A stretch of 64,000 bases of DNA. Origin: Cryptomeria japonica. Its lineage: Eukaryota; Streptophyta; Pinopsida; Cupressales; Cupressaceae. A program made the position numbers and the translations under genes. The notes beneath the pieces are model-generated. The model was given only the letters and a program-made list of their open reading frames with translations. It was not told where the DNA came from and ran no database searches. Location of the stretch: NCBI RefSeq assembly GCF_030272615.1, contig NC_081408.1, positions 311,379,118 through 311,443,117 of the forward strand, given 5' to 3'. Positions 1 to 11,308 of the stretch are shown in pieces. How positions within the stretch are numbered: position 1 is the stretch's first letter; every line of letters begins with the position of its first letter.

Positions 1-1049
1 ATCTCGGTTACCCAAATTGTCCTTGGGCTGACTGCTTCCATCCAAATTTCATCCTTTTTGATGACAAAGCATATTTCATCTTTGTATTTGTCTACAATCT
101 TCTGTGATAACCTTATTCTTTTCTTCATTTTGGCCTTTAATGCTTGGAAAAAGTCATGAATATTGTTTTCCTTGTTCTCACCCATGTTATTGAATAGTTT
201 TGTTAATTGTTTGCCTATCGGTATATCATATCCAAGTTCTTTGTAACCTATACCAGGAACCTATTTTGTTATGTGTAGCATCAGACATACTAACAGATTT
301 CCAAACCTAAAAGTTCCTTTCTTGTCCTTCTTGGTCTTTCCAAGGTTGTCAATTAATTCATCTTTTAACCACTCACATATGTCAATTTTTGCATTTTCAA
401 TGACCATGTCATAAGCACTCTTAATGCATAAGCTTGAAATTGAATTAAGTCTATTTGCATGAGTAGCTTTATATCCTAATATCATGCTGATGAATCTCAC
501 ATTGATATCTGTTACATCATTAACTCTTAGGGACCTCTTGTCGAATGTTGCACCAGTTAGGTTTATAACTAGGTCATTGGAAACCTTCTTGGTTTTATCT
601 GGCCTTTTACTAGTGGTCGGTAACCCTGTGACAACTTTCACAGCTTCCTTGGTGATCTTGTGGACTACATCCAACCAAAAAAACTCACCATGTACCCTGC
701 TTTAGACTATCCTAATCACATCCTTGGGAAATTTAGGAATGCTAAGGATCTCTGTAAATCCGAGGGTCTCAATGATCTTGTGTTCATCTTTTACATTGCC
801 GGTTTTATCACATATCATAGTTTTAAACATGGTTTTAATTTCTTCATCTCCTAACTCTTCAATGTTTCAGTGGATGTACATTCTGGGGTCTTGAGCATAA
901 ACAACTCCCTTAGGAATTTGAGAAAAAGCACCTAAGGTATCATCTTTCTTTGCTACCTCAAGAACTAACTGAAACATGGGCCTAGGTCTTTTTATCACTT
1001 CAACAATAGTAGGGTTTGCTATGTATTCAATTGCAGAGGTGGATGCCAT
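1..1049 (-). pseudogene. Conserved second ORF of gag-only element A (N-terminal ~350 codons)
   Basis: One reading frame starts at ATG 1049 (MASTSAIEYIANPTIVEVIK) and stays in register to base 1. It is broken by three stops, near 866, near 697 and near 259, with no frameshift. It aligns along its length with the larger ORF at 57223-58403. Shared blocks include ANPTIVE, GAFSQIPKG, DPR.YIH, SRVHGEF.WL, KITKEA..VVTGLP, YKATHANRLNS, WLKDEL, KKGTFRFG.L.VCLML, KDEIWME.V.PRT.W. I do not recognise a catalytic signature. It lies downstream of the CCHC protein, where pol normally sits. The name 'putative plant transposon protein' is applied to loosely similar plant sequences, but I cannot verify homology. 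The function is unknown. Confidence 0.7.
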
Positions 1050-1351
1050 GATTAAATACCTTTTACTTCCTTAGGATGGATGATTGTTTGGAGTGTTCTT
1101 GCTTCTTGCTCGAAATGCCTTAGCTCAGAGTTTTCATGCTCTTCGTAAATTTGAAATCTCGGTGAAATGAAATGGAGCCAAAACCTTGATTATATAGTGT
1201 CTATTTGCTATCTACCACATTAATTGCATGCCAGTTAAGTATTCACTTAACACTGTTTGTCAGTAATAAGTAATTTCCAACTTCATATCTCTAACCGAGG
1301 GAATAACAGCACATGTATCAATAGATTGCCAAACCCTCAAGGAAATTTTCT
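1050..1351. other. Spacer between gag-like ORF and ORF2 of element A
   Basis: About 300 bp separate the end of the gag-like frame from the ORF2 start. I see no coding potential, repeat or promoter-like signal. The same gap exists in element C (58404-58707). Confidence 0.5.
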
Positions 1352-2509
1352 TCAATTTGATGAAGAACTTCCTGCCGGTGGAGCACTGCTCTATCCTTCT
1401 GGTGAAGCATCACCCTGTTCTACCAGTGAAGCATTGGTTGGTTCTACCGGTGGAGGAGTATTCCCAATATTTAGATCAGCTTTTCTAATCCATTGTTTTG
1501 ACAATTCTTGCTTAACCTCTTCAACCTTTTCTTTACCTTTCAAGCTAGAACTTTTGTTTTCTACCAGTGTTTCTTTACTTCTACAGAATTTAGCAATACG
1601 CCCAATCTAGTTACATGCATAACAAGTTACATTATTTTTTTGAATAGCTTTCCCATAACCTATGCTGGTTTGTTTTCTACATTGATTAGATAAATGTCCA
1701 GATCTTCCACAAATATAAAATCTTACATTCATTTTGCAGTTTTCAGAATTGTGACCTACTTTGTTGCATTTAGAACATTGACCGGTGGGTGTGTTGATAT
1801 TCTGATAATTTCTAGATCTACATTCATTTGCTCTATGACCATACTTATTACAGTTAAAGCATTTTCCATTGAATTTATAAGCATTAGGTTGTCTTACCGG
1901 TTTGCTGTGATCCTGAGTATTTGCAGTATCGGAGCTTTCACCAACTTCAAAGCCAATTCCAAAAGTGTCACTTTTAGGTTTTTGATTCTTCAGCAAGGTG
2001 CCAAGTTCCTCTGAGCTTTTCTTGAATTTTTCTTTATGTTGATTTGTAGTTTCTAATTCTCTTTCTAAGACTTCTTTTTGTCTCATCAGTTCATTTGAGT
2101 CATTCTGAGTATGCATCAAATCTATCTTTAACATGTTATTTTCATAGCTAAGTCTTGTGTTCTCATTTGCTGCATCACTTAGTCTTCTGGTCAATTCTTC
2201 TTCATTCTTCTTTCTATCCTCAATCTCTTTGCAAAATCTCATAGTCATATTTTGCATTTCATTCTTTGTTGTCATGATCTCTTATTTCAACTTTCTTATC
2301 ATATCATTAAGTGATTCCTTTTCATCATTCTCATTTTGCAATTTTTCACAAAGTGCTCTTATCTTATTTCTTGCAATAGTAAGATTTTCTTGAAGTGCCT
2401 GAATGATGTCCTCAGCTGCCCTTAAATCATCTTCTAGTTTGATATTTTTCAATTTTTCTATATTATAGTCTGTAAGAGCTCCTTCTAGTTGCTTCAGCAG
2501 ATTTTCCAT
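1352..2509 (-). pseudogene. gag: Gag-like protein with coiled coil and four CCHC knuckles (element A)
   Basis: The frame starts at ATG 2509 (MENLLKQLEGALTDYN), just downstream of the PBS, and runs to a TGA at 1352-1354. Internal stops sit at 2282-2284 (TAA), 1607-1609 (TAG) and 1391-1393 (TAG). The N-terminal ~180 residues are charged and heptad-rich, predicting a long coiled coil. Next come zinc knuckles CFNCNKYGHRANEC and CSKCNKVGHNSENC, a third whose first Cys is lost (YICGRSGHLSNQC), and a fourth that begins CYACN and is cut by the TAG. Several knuckles after a coiled coil fit a nucleocapsid-like RNA-binding protein. No canonical copia or gypsy capsid domain is evident. Confidence 0.75.
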
Positions 2510-2565
2510 CTTTACCAGTGTCAATATCTTCCTCAAGCTATTAAGATTTTGAAAATAGAGGACCA

Positions 2566-2578
2566 GGCTCTGATACCA
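2566..2578 (-). other. Primer-binding site of element A
   Basis: The minus strand reads TGGTATCAGAGCC two bases after the LTR end. This is the usual plant PBS complementary to the 3' end of initiator methionine tRNA. It fixes the element's orientation as minus. Confidence 0.85.
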
Positions 2579-2580
2579 AT

Positions 2581-3374
2581 TGTGAGGGATCCCACAGATA
2601 GTGAGAGGGGGGGGGTGAATCAATATCTAACCGGTGAATGGAATTTCTTAACTTAAAACATGCAGAACATAATATAACAGTGTACTGGTATGCAAGAAAT
2701 AATGCAATAAATAGAATCAAGAACATCCACATGAAAAGAACACCATAACACAAGATTTTAACGAGGAAACCCAGTGTGGGAAAAACCTTGGTGGGATTTG
2801 TGACCCACAATATTCACTCACTGGCCAATAAGAGAATATTACTTACAATAGGGGCTTGCACATGTAGGAAGGCCAACTACCTAGAGCTCACTACTCAATG
2901 GGAAGTCTCACTGACCTACAATAAGGATTATACAAATCCAATATCTTGTATTGCTTTACAATAGCATCTTCAATGCCAGATTCAGTACTGGTTCCTGTTT
3001 TGTTCTTTACATATACCCCTTAACCTATATTTCGCACAATAGGTCTGCTTAATATTTTTCTTTTTTGCTTATATCTCCTATATCTAATGTCTACAATGAT
3101 CTATCTTATATATAAGAGTCATTTGACGATTTGCCAAGTCGGCTTACACATTTTTACAATAATAAACAAAATATAATATAACAAGATCATGTTGGCCTCT
3201 GTGCCAGTATACTTCCTTTCTTCTGTGCTAGTGTCAGTGTCTTGAGTGCTGGTGTAGAGTGTGATCTATTGATGCCGATATAATGCCTTTGCTAGTGCCT
3301 TAAGATTGCAAGGTTGCCATCAATGACAAAACCTTCAATCACATAGAATGTCTCATTGGAGTGTGCATATGCCA
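2581..3374 (-). repeat. 5' LTR of element A
   Basis: About 794 bp, beginning on the plus strand with TGTGAGGGATCCCAC and ending near TGCATATGCCA. It aligns with the 849-bp LTRs of element C: both have the gggggtgaat box near the PBS side, the block around 'gtgggatttgtgacccacaatatt', and 'ttgccatcaatgacaa' near the other end. A TATATATAAG stretch at about 3105-3116 could be the TATA box on the minus strand. No second copy lies in the window. Confidence 0.75.
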
Positions 3375-3640
3375 ATAGAATTCAGTGGTGATAGTGGACC
3401 AAATTTAGAAAGATGATGTCCTGAGAAGAAATCAAATGAGATTGAGGAGATTTTGGAAAGTAGAGTTGGTAAGAGCACGCAATGCAGATAATACAGAGAA
3501 TTTCTTATGAAGTGGAAAGACAGACCAGTGGAAGATTCCACTTAGATATCTCAAGATAAGATAGACTATCTTGGTTTTCTTCTAGCCACACCTATGTGAG
3601 GGACTTGTTTTTCAAATAACTCTAGATGTCTAATGCAGGA
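3375..3640 (+). pseudogene. pol: Chromodomain end of a Ty3 chromovirus polyprotein (remnant)
   Basis: In the frame through 3495 the plus strand reads IEEILESRVGKS…, then YREFLMKWKDRPVEDST, a stop where Trp is expected, then ISQDKIDYLGFLLATPM. This matches the C-terminal chromodomain of plant chromoviruses (…LVKWKGLPVEDATW…). Nearby stops at 3489-3491, at the Trp codon and at about 3596 show it is dead. The rest of its pol is missing: the left side is taken by the LTR of A. The domain call is moderately firm, the lineage is not. Confidence 0.5.
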
Positions 3641-4335
3641 GCATCCATGGTTCATTGGAAATCTTGCATCAACCAAAAATATTTGTTTTTTGTTTCTTCT
3701 TTAGTTCAGTTTCTTTGTTTCACTTTGGACACCTCCGAGTTGCTCATTTTTCAATGTCGAGCTCGATTTAGCATGTATACATGTTCTTGTACTTGGATCC
3801 TGGATCTCAGATCATTTGGATCTTTTTCCAAAAGGATTTCTCTTCCAGAATGTCTGTCAGTTTTCAGTTTCTAGACCAGTTTGAACCTTAAAGCCTAGAT
3901 GGTGTTTCCTTACCTTGCAGAGCATCTCCTTTATTTTTGGAGCTATTTGACACATCATACAATATTCCCATATTCTTGCCCAACCTTCCTTTTGGTCTAC
4001 ATCTCATTTTAGTTCCTTTCTAGAGGATTTTCTTCATTCTTGGGGTCGACCTATTTGCATGCCTTGGGGATTGTATTATTTCTCGACTGACCTGAATGTG
4101 TTATGGATGCTATATATTGACATATAGATCCTAGATAGTTATTTAGAGATGGTAGATGATGATCAGATAGATATAGATCAAATTTTGAACATCTCTCAGG
4201 TTCTGGATTGTATGTTTTGTAATAAGGTTTGTTAGCCTATTTGTAGCCTGGATGTTGCCAACTAGTTGTACTTGAATTCATAATATAATCAAGAATCAAT
4301 CTGGCATTCTATTTATTATTTGTTGTTGTTATTAT
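3641..4335 (+). repeat. Probable 3' UTR/LTR of the chromovirus remnant
   Basis: This non-coding stretch follows the chromodomain remnant directly. It ends in an AT-rich segment with 'ttgaattcataatataatcaagaatc', resembling the polyadenylation end of a plant Ty3 LTR. No partner copy is present in the window, so this is inferred from position only. Confidence 0.3.
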
Positions 4336-5260
4336 TGTGTTGATCTTGTTGTATGATCCAAACAATCCACTTTAAGGACCATCGTGTCATGGTTACATTA
4401 TTGTTGTGGCAATTCGTGATGCTTGTGGATGTTTATGGATCGTATGCCTTTTGTGTTGGTGGTTTGCATTGATCGTTGTGCTTGTAATTGATTATTTTCT
4501 CTGGTATATTTATGTTCTTCATGTTCTTGGCCAACCAGATGCTTGTAGCATGTTGCAGATGTTCATGGCGTAATTTTTGGAGGTGTAACATGTTTGAGGT
4601 GAAATATTTGGGTTCGTGCTATGTCTTGACCGATATTTCTTGGTTTGCGTATAATTTTGTTTTGAGTGTGGTTGTATTTTTGTAATTAGGCGATGAGTGT
4701 TGAGCCGACCTTATTGATTTCTCCAAGGTTGATGTCATGTATAAATAATTGTAATATCTTTGTATTTTGATATGATGGTGGTAATTGCGAGTGAGTGGAT
4801 GAGTGTGTATGTGCACTAAATGTAGACAACTTTCGGAGGAAGAGAAGAAGTGTGAAGAAGATACTTGTTTTGTGATTCAAAGGGATTTAACCAAGCATTA
4901 AGGAGATGCTATTTCTCAGCTCATGATTTGTAGATGTAATATGTTATTGATGTAGGCAGTGAGCCTCTCTATTTTGGTAGTATGCCTTTTTGTTTTGAGA
5001 AGTGAAGTCTAGGTAGTGTTCTTGAATGCATGTGCATTCCCCATTGTAATACTTCTAATAAAGTATACCTCTTTTGTGGGTTCATCCCCACCATGGATTT
5101 TCCCTTGACTGGATTTTCCACATTAAAATCTTCAGGTTATGTGTGTTTATGTTGTGTTTCTAATTTATGCCTTCATGTTTTATTATCAAATCTGAGAATA
5201 AGTTTAAATTGTGTAAGTTTTTGTGACAACTGATTCATCCCTCCCTCTCAGTTGTCTACC
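4336..5260 (+). repeat. Copia-type LTR fragment, plus orientation
   Basis: It shares several collinear blocks with the 5' LTR of copia F (29881-31122): 'gttgagccgacctt…caaggttgatg' followed by a TATA box (TATAAATA at 4740-4747, TATATATAG in F), then 'aggtagtgt', 'gaatgcatgtgcattccccattgtaat' and 'ggattttccacat'. It ends with a U5 box, 'ctgattcatccctccctctcagt'. No PBS follows it; the next bases belong to copia E. It is therefore a solo or truncated LTR, and I cannot place its left edge. Confidence 0.5.
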
Positions 5261-5261
5261 C

Positions 5262-5507
5262 TATTTCAATAATTTTTATTCCAATATCTGAACTTAATCT
5301 CATAAGACAAATGGATTATTTACAAACAGTAGTAGCTTCCATATACTCTACTTCAATAGTGGATAAAGTAATAACAACTTGTCACTTACTCATCTAATAT
5401 ATTGCACCACCAAATAAAGAAAAAGAATAAGCACTGGTGGATCTTCTACTATCAATATCACCTACCCAGTCTAAGTCCACACAACCATGAATATCAGGGG
5501 AAATCAC
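5262..5507 (-). pseudogene. pol: Ty1/copia E, RNase H segment
   Basis: The minus strand encodes DIHGCVDLDWVGDIDSRRST, then a block ending FGGAIY, then TLSTIEVEYMEA. These are the conserved copia RNase H blocks (DSDWAGD…RKSTSGY and LSTTEAEYMA), with in-frame stops. This is the 3' end of pol of an old minus-strand copia. The upstream part resumes at 13737, on the other side of element D, and the TSD ATCAC shows the two pieces were once contiguous. Confidence 0.75.
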
Positions 5508-7927
5508 TATTAGACACAATCCACCACTGAGAGGGGGTGAATTAGTGGTTCTCAAACTTTTCCCTTTAACTACCCTTATGAAATTATGTTGATTAACAAA
5601 TCTAGATGAATGCAGACTTACCAATTAGTGAGGAGACTAAACACAAAAGCATACACACAAAGGGACATCACATAACACTTGTATGTACGAGAAAAACCCA
5701 AGATGGGTGAAACCTTGGTGAGAAATGTTGTTGGAGTCTATTACTCCAATATAACCTCACAATGAATCTTTGTTACAATGTTTAGGGCACCAACCCAAGG
5801 AGAACCAACCCCTAACTTGTTTATGGGATACAACCCAAAGGAGCTACAACCCCTACACCAAGCTACAAATCAGTCACCACAATAAACTTTCAAATAAAAA
5901 AGTAATATCCTAGTTACAAAAGAGTTTTGCAACCTCTGCACATAACTTCCTTCTGTCGGTGAGACACCTTCTCTGCTACACCAGTTCACCACTACCGTTC
6001 TTTCTCTACTAGTTCTCCTCCTCACTGCTCTGCTTTTTAGTATCCTCTATTGTCTTCCTGCCAGTACAAGCACCTACTTATCTCCTTTAATGCGATCTAT
6101 CTTCTATACTAGTTTCTCAAACCATACTAGTTAACCCTTTGTTAAACCCTATCACTGGATTAACCTTCACTCCCTCATTCACTATTCTCTTCTACTATTT
6201 TCACTCTGACTGATCTACCTCTCTCATGCAACAGTCAATCATTTTGCAACAACTCTATCTTCTCCCATCTAGTAGCACTTACCAATATCTTTGGCTTCCA
6301 TATTTATAGCCCAGTCTTCCCACGAAAAGCTAATTCAAATCACAGGCGGTTAGGGTTTCCTCATCAACCTTGAGGCAAACCTAATCTAATAACATCTTAT
6401 CCAATCTTATCACCCAGATAGATGTTTGCACATCACCACCATTGTCGTGCCTTCTTGATCACACCTTCTATCTTTGGAAATCTACTTTTTACCTTGTCAG
6501 CTGATTTCTCGATCAATCACCAAGATTGGTCTTGCAGTTTACTTCATCTACCTTGATCTCCTCAATCAGTGTGACCTGGCTCTTTGTTGTCCTCCAAACC
6601 TCAAGCCACACACCTCTGTGACACATCCCATGATTTATGGGATCTACCATTAATATCGACTAACTCTACAACAACCTCGTCGGTGCACACTCCATCTACC
6701 ACTGCATGCAAGTCCACCACCCTAACTCCATGTGGCACCTTTGTCGACCAATTGCCAACTTGGACCTTTGTTTCGGTTCAAACAGGATCATTGATCAAAC
6801 ACTTAATTGGTTCTTCTTATCTGTCTGTTCACTAGCCTTGCCGGTATCTCACACTTTACCAGTTAACCTTCATTTCTGAACTTTGTTGAACTGTTGGTGG
6901 AACACCTTAACCAGTTGCCAGGCATGTCTATGCATAGCATGCTCATTCTCATCAGTTGGAAACTCATCTATATCTGCACGTTGTCCATATTATCAATGGA
7001 ATTACATACTAGTAAACACTTTTGATGACACCATGTCATCAACTTTCAACAAACTCCATCATCAATTTGGCCATTTCCCTCTGATTGCATTTACTCAGCC
7101 TTGCCTTCTTCCTAATTAACTTGGACCATATCTCAACCGATTTGTCAAAGTAACAAACCCATCACTCTTCGTCTATACTGACAACTCATCATTCTTTCTT
7201 TCTTGGTCCAGTGCATATTTTTTATCTCATGTAATTGAGGCATCCCTTCGATTCACCAGTAGATCCGGTGTCAGTCTTCAAACAACTGCCTTTACCTCTT
7301 CTTCCTTATCTCATAGAATTATGATGCATACTATGCATAATAGGAGATAAGCTCCACTTACCTATGGAGTGATACCTTGTCATCTGCATCCTGCAATGCA
7401 CTCATGTGACTTTCCTATTTGTGCAGCACATCTTCAAACAGGCATATGTGACCAGGTGTGAGCACACTCACTGTCAGTCATCTCTTCACATGGTGACTAT
7501 ATCTTCATCCGGTGCAAGTCCCGTTGTTCTACAACCACACAACATACCAATGACCTGTTCATCCTTCTCCTCAAGTGTTGATGTGATTTAGGTAACATTA
7601 TGCCTCTTCATCACAAACAACATCCAAGCATCCTGCTCATTGTCAACACTTCACTTACCAGCTGACATACTCTCCTTACCAATGATACACTATATTGACA
7701 ATTTGTCCATTTCATGCACAGAAGTCAAACACTAACTTGTGTATAGGTGACTCCAGTGGTCATTCATCTAAATGATACTCTCTTCCTTACCTTACCGGTG
7801 TTTTGCAACGCAAGGTGATATCAAATATATTTCATCCTCTACTCCTCCATGACAGTATTGCACAAATATCTCTTATATTGGTAGTCATCCTATACTAGTT
7901 GACATCAATGACAACACAATTCCAACA
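5508..7927 (-). repeat. 3' LTR of element D (2.42 kb)
   Basis: It pairs with 11309-13731 over its whole length. The outer terminus is TA instead of TG (a G-to-A change); the inner end is …TTCCAACA. A minus-strand TATA box (TATAAATA) lies at about 6300-6309 and is conserved in the partner. The U5 box 'ccactgagagggggtgaatta' lies at 5522-5542. Short apparent ORFs inside are not conserved between the two LTRs. Confidence 0.88.
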
Positions 7928-8175
7928 ATCTCCCCCTTTTGCATTGATGTCAACTCATGTAGTATCTGACATACTACATAATCTCTCTCCCCCTTTGTAT
8001 GATCCAATGAATTCTCACTCATGCAGTATGCAGTATACTACAAAATATTTCTCCCCCTTTGACAACAATGGCAAAGGGCACTATCAGGATATCATTCCTC
8101 CTTGTATTTACCAGTCATTGACAAAATTATTTCTCCCCATTTATCTTCATTGGATGCATCTCCTCCTTTGATGCC
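7928..8175 (-). other. Polypurine tract and PPT-like repeats next to the 3' LTR of D
   Basis: Directly inside the LTR the plus strand reads tctccccctttt (7929-7940), an AAAAGGGGGAGA polypurine tract on the element strand. Similar tracts recur at about 7984-7996 and 8050-8061, with weaker ones near 8131 and 8160. The first is positioned as the plus-strand primer. The others may be decayed duplicates. Confidence 0.65.
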
Positions 8176-9000
8176 ACTTGTTACATTTTCTCCAATTACA
8201 ACACTTGAGATGGAGAACTCAACCATCAATTGACACCAATTGAGTAAGAAAATATGATACTATTTGTTAAAAACCATTGCAGAAGGATGTGTTAGTGAAT
8301 AGTACTCTCCTATCGGTCAAACAACATCACTTCCTATTTGATCCCAAATTTCTTTAGAAACAAATGTGATTGTACTATCAACACAACCAACCAAATGACA
8401 AGTAGTTACCCATAACCATTAAATTATCGTGGGTAATCCTACTACAATTTCTATCATCTATAGTTTGGGCAGTCAGTACACTTACACATTCAAGCATGTC
8501 AGCTCAACATCATAAGCACTTGAACTCCCCCTGAGTTATACATGTCAGGTCCTCATCTTTGGTAAGGTCCAATACTAGTTGAACTATACATATGTGATCA
8601 TCTGATCATCTTTAGCTCTGTCATATCCAGCACAACCTATGACATGATCTTGGATGTATGCAATGCTATACAAAGTCATTATCATGCCAAGAGTTAAAAC
8701 AATTAGCCCAAAAACATGCATGGCTGCATGATCATCAACAGGGCCATCATATGTCTTTTAGGTGTTTTCCAATACCATCTAAGACATAAACTCCACATTC
8801 CATGCTACCGGGGCTATTGCAATGATCTTCAACCTCATTGTCCTACATAACCTGTAAGTACATGTTAGCATTCATGCCGGTAATATCTTGCACATATCAG
8901 TTTTCTGTACCGGTCCATTATCACTAGCGGAGCACCTTCTTGTGACTCTTGACATTTTGTCTCACCTTGTATCTAATTCCAATTGTTATCTTGTCATTCA
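8176..9000. other. Non-coding 3' internal region of element D
   Basis: About 0.8 kb between the PPT region and the end of the CCHC-encoding stretch. There is no long ORF in a consistent frame and no recognisable domain. It may be 3' UTR or fully decayed coding sequence. Confidence 0.4.
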
Positions 9001-11240
9001 TTGACACCATAGTAGTGATCCAAATCTGATCTATAGGTGTGTAGTCAAAGCAGCCATTACACACACTTATCTTCTCATTTCCATCCTTCATACTGGTAGC
9101 ATCTTGTTCTTCCAAGTGTCCTTTACTAAGGGGGTGAAAGATCTAGTTCAATATACTACTCCCCATGAGGTCCAAAATCTCCTTTAGGACTTAGGAGATA
9201 TCACCTATGCATTGAATGCACAATACCGGTCCATGGTCTTCTTCCTCCATACCTGCTTGATCTCATTCTTCTTCCCATTTTTCAATCTTGGGAGCAGGTA
9301 TTTCCTTTTTATGTTGAAGGGTCTTTCCATTTCCTGATTCTGCCTCATAGCTGGAAGTAGTTCTATAGTAGCACACAACATCCATCCCAACTTCACGATT
9401 AGAGAATCTCTTGACATACCGATTTGATCCTCTTATTTTGGTCATGTTGTTGTGACTAGCAACTGAAACTGATGGACCTCTTGCTTCTGCAAGGACATTT
9501 CTCCTTTGGTTCCATGCAGGCCTCTGACTTCCATATGCCCTAGATCCATTTCTTTATGGGCCATAGTTACTATATTGGCCTCCATATGACTGCAAGTTCT
9601 TCTTCCTACATCCAAACTCTCTATGGCCAACTCTATTGCAATTATAACAAATAATATTTGCATGAGTAGGAGAGGGGACATGCATGTATCTACTCCTAGA
9701 TATATTTTTCTCATATGCATGAAATCTATGAGATCTTAGATTATTCCTTCTAGATCCCTTTCTACATTATTCTTCCCTATGACCATGACCATTACATGCA
9801 AAGCAATAACCAAAGAAGGATGGCATATGACTTACAAATTTATTTAGCCATGCATGGGGAGATCTTACCGGTCTGGTATCTCCATTTCTCCTTATTTGAG
9901 GATGGATCCTAGGTTGTCCATTATTTGCATTTCCTCCATCTGATTTCTTCTTCTCCCACACCTATCTTTTCCTATGGGTGGTAGCTCTCCTTTTTCCTCT
10001 ACCGGTAAGAGGTTCTCTTCATTGTCTTCTCATGTTTCTTCTTCCAGTGAAGTTGTCTTCTCCCATCTTCCCTTTACCTTTGGGATCTACATTGTTCCTC
10101 CTCCTTGCAACACCAGTCTTCATTCTTGTCTACAAGTCTTAACCAATTTTATTTAAGTCAACCTTCTTCCAGTGAGCATTTCTAATAGTGAAGGTCCATC
10201 TCTTGTTTTCTTGATTTGAGGAGAAACAAAATATCATTGTGGAGGACATTCTAGATAGTGGAGCATTCACCGACACCACTTCCTAAACCTTCAGTGTCCT
10301 TGGAATGCTTTTGCTTCTTCAACATATTGTCCAAGGCATCATTGTTGCTATCAAACCAGATCCTTACTTTGAGGTCATCCTAACATTTTTCAAGGTCATT
10401 TCAGAGAATCTCCACTTCTCCAAGAAGCTACTAATATTCTTCTTTTTTTACATCTAGCCTAGATTCTAGATCTTCACAACAGCACTCCTTGGTACCTTCT
10501 TCTTGAGACTTCAACTCTTAGATACATTTCTAAGATTTTTCAAGGCATTTTATCAACCAGTTCTGCTCCACAATAGCAACATTCTTGAATAACTTGTATT
10601 CATTCCTTATCCTTCTGAGTTCTTCTAGTGCATTTACAAGCTCTCCTTCAAGATCAATTTCTGCCTCATCCTCTTCTTCACCTTCACTATCAAATAGATC
10701 TTGCAGGCTAGATATATCTACCTTATCTCCTTCTTCTTCATCATTACTACCAAATAAATCATATCAGTGGGATTCATCTACATTATCCTATTTTGATGGG
10801 TGATACTCAATATCTGTCTCATGGGCCATGAAGAGATGAGTCTCCTCATGATCATTTCTACTACAACAATCTGATTTGCCTCTGTCATCTATACATGTTT
10901 CTATTGCATTGTTCTGCTCACTCTCACAAACTAATCCAGTGGTGTAGGGTTCATTTCCATAGAGCTTCTTTAGTCTATCCCATAGACTCTTTGCTGATTT
11001 GTACTTATCCACCGGTGAGCCCACTAAATATAGCCTTCATGGCTTCTTCATTACACATGCATCTTCTTTCTTCTTCAGAGATGGTGGGAGGACAAACATT
11101 CCTAGGGAGACAATTAACAACTAACACCCATACATCAAACCCTAGAGAGGACAAGTAGACTTCCATTCTACAACTCCAAATAGAATAGTTTGAACCACCA
11201 AAAACTAGAGCAGGGCTTGACACTAAACAGACCATTGTGC
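9001..11240 (-). pseudogene. gag: Decayed copia-type Gag with CCHC knuckles (element D)
   Basis: The N-terminus near 11240 reads VFGGSNYSIWSCRMEVYLSS with GFDVW close behind, the signature of copia Gag (F.G.NY..W…M…L…DVW). After a frameshift near 11010-11024 it continues with KSAKSLWDRLKKLYGNE, also typical of this Gag. Next comes an acidic, coiled-coil-like part (about 10150-10790), then two knuckle remnants: CFACNGHGHRE at about 9775-9810 and CYNCNRVGHREFGC at about 9600-9655. Many stops and frameshifts make it non-functional. The homology supports copia parentage of D. Confidence 0.65.
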
Positions 11241-11293
11241 CCTTAAGACAGAATCTACCCAAGCAAGAGAAAGCTTGATAAATAGGGTACCTA

Positions 11294-11306
11294 GGCTTTG
11301 ATACCA
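11294..11306 (-). other. Primer-binding site of element D
   Basis: The minus strand reads TGGTATCAAAGCC two bases after the LTR end. This is the Met-tRNA-type PBS with one G-to-A change. Confidence 0.8.
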
Positions 11307-11308
11307 AT

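Larger units (their letters stand above)
1..3374 (-). mobile_element. Gag-only LTR retrotransposon A (left-truncated by window)
   Basis: This is the 5' part of a minus-strand LTR element. From right to left it has a 5' LTR, a Met-tRNA-type primer-binding site, a gag-like frame with coiled coil and CCHC knuckles, and a second long frame that runs off the window at base 1. No protease, RT or integrase motif is seen. Element C at 53939-60741 has the same order and homologous proteins, so A and C are two subfamilies of one family. The 3' LTR lies outside the window. The right LTR end is degenerate (…GCCA rather than …CCAACA), so the outer boundary is uncertain by a few bases. Confidence 0.8.
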
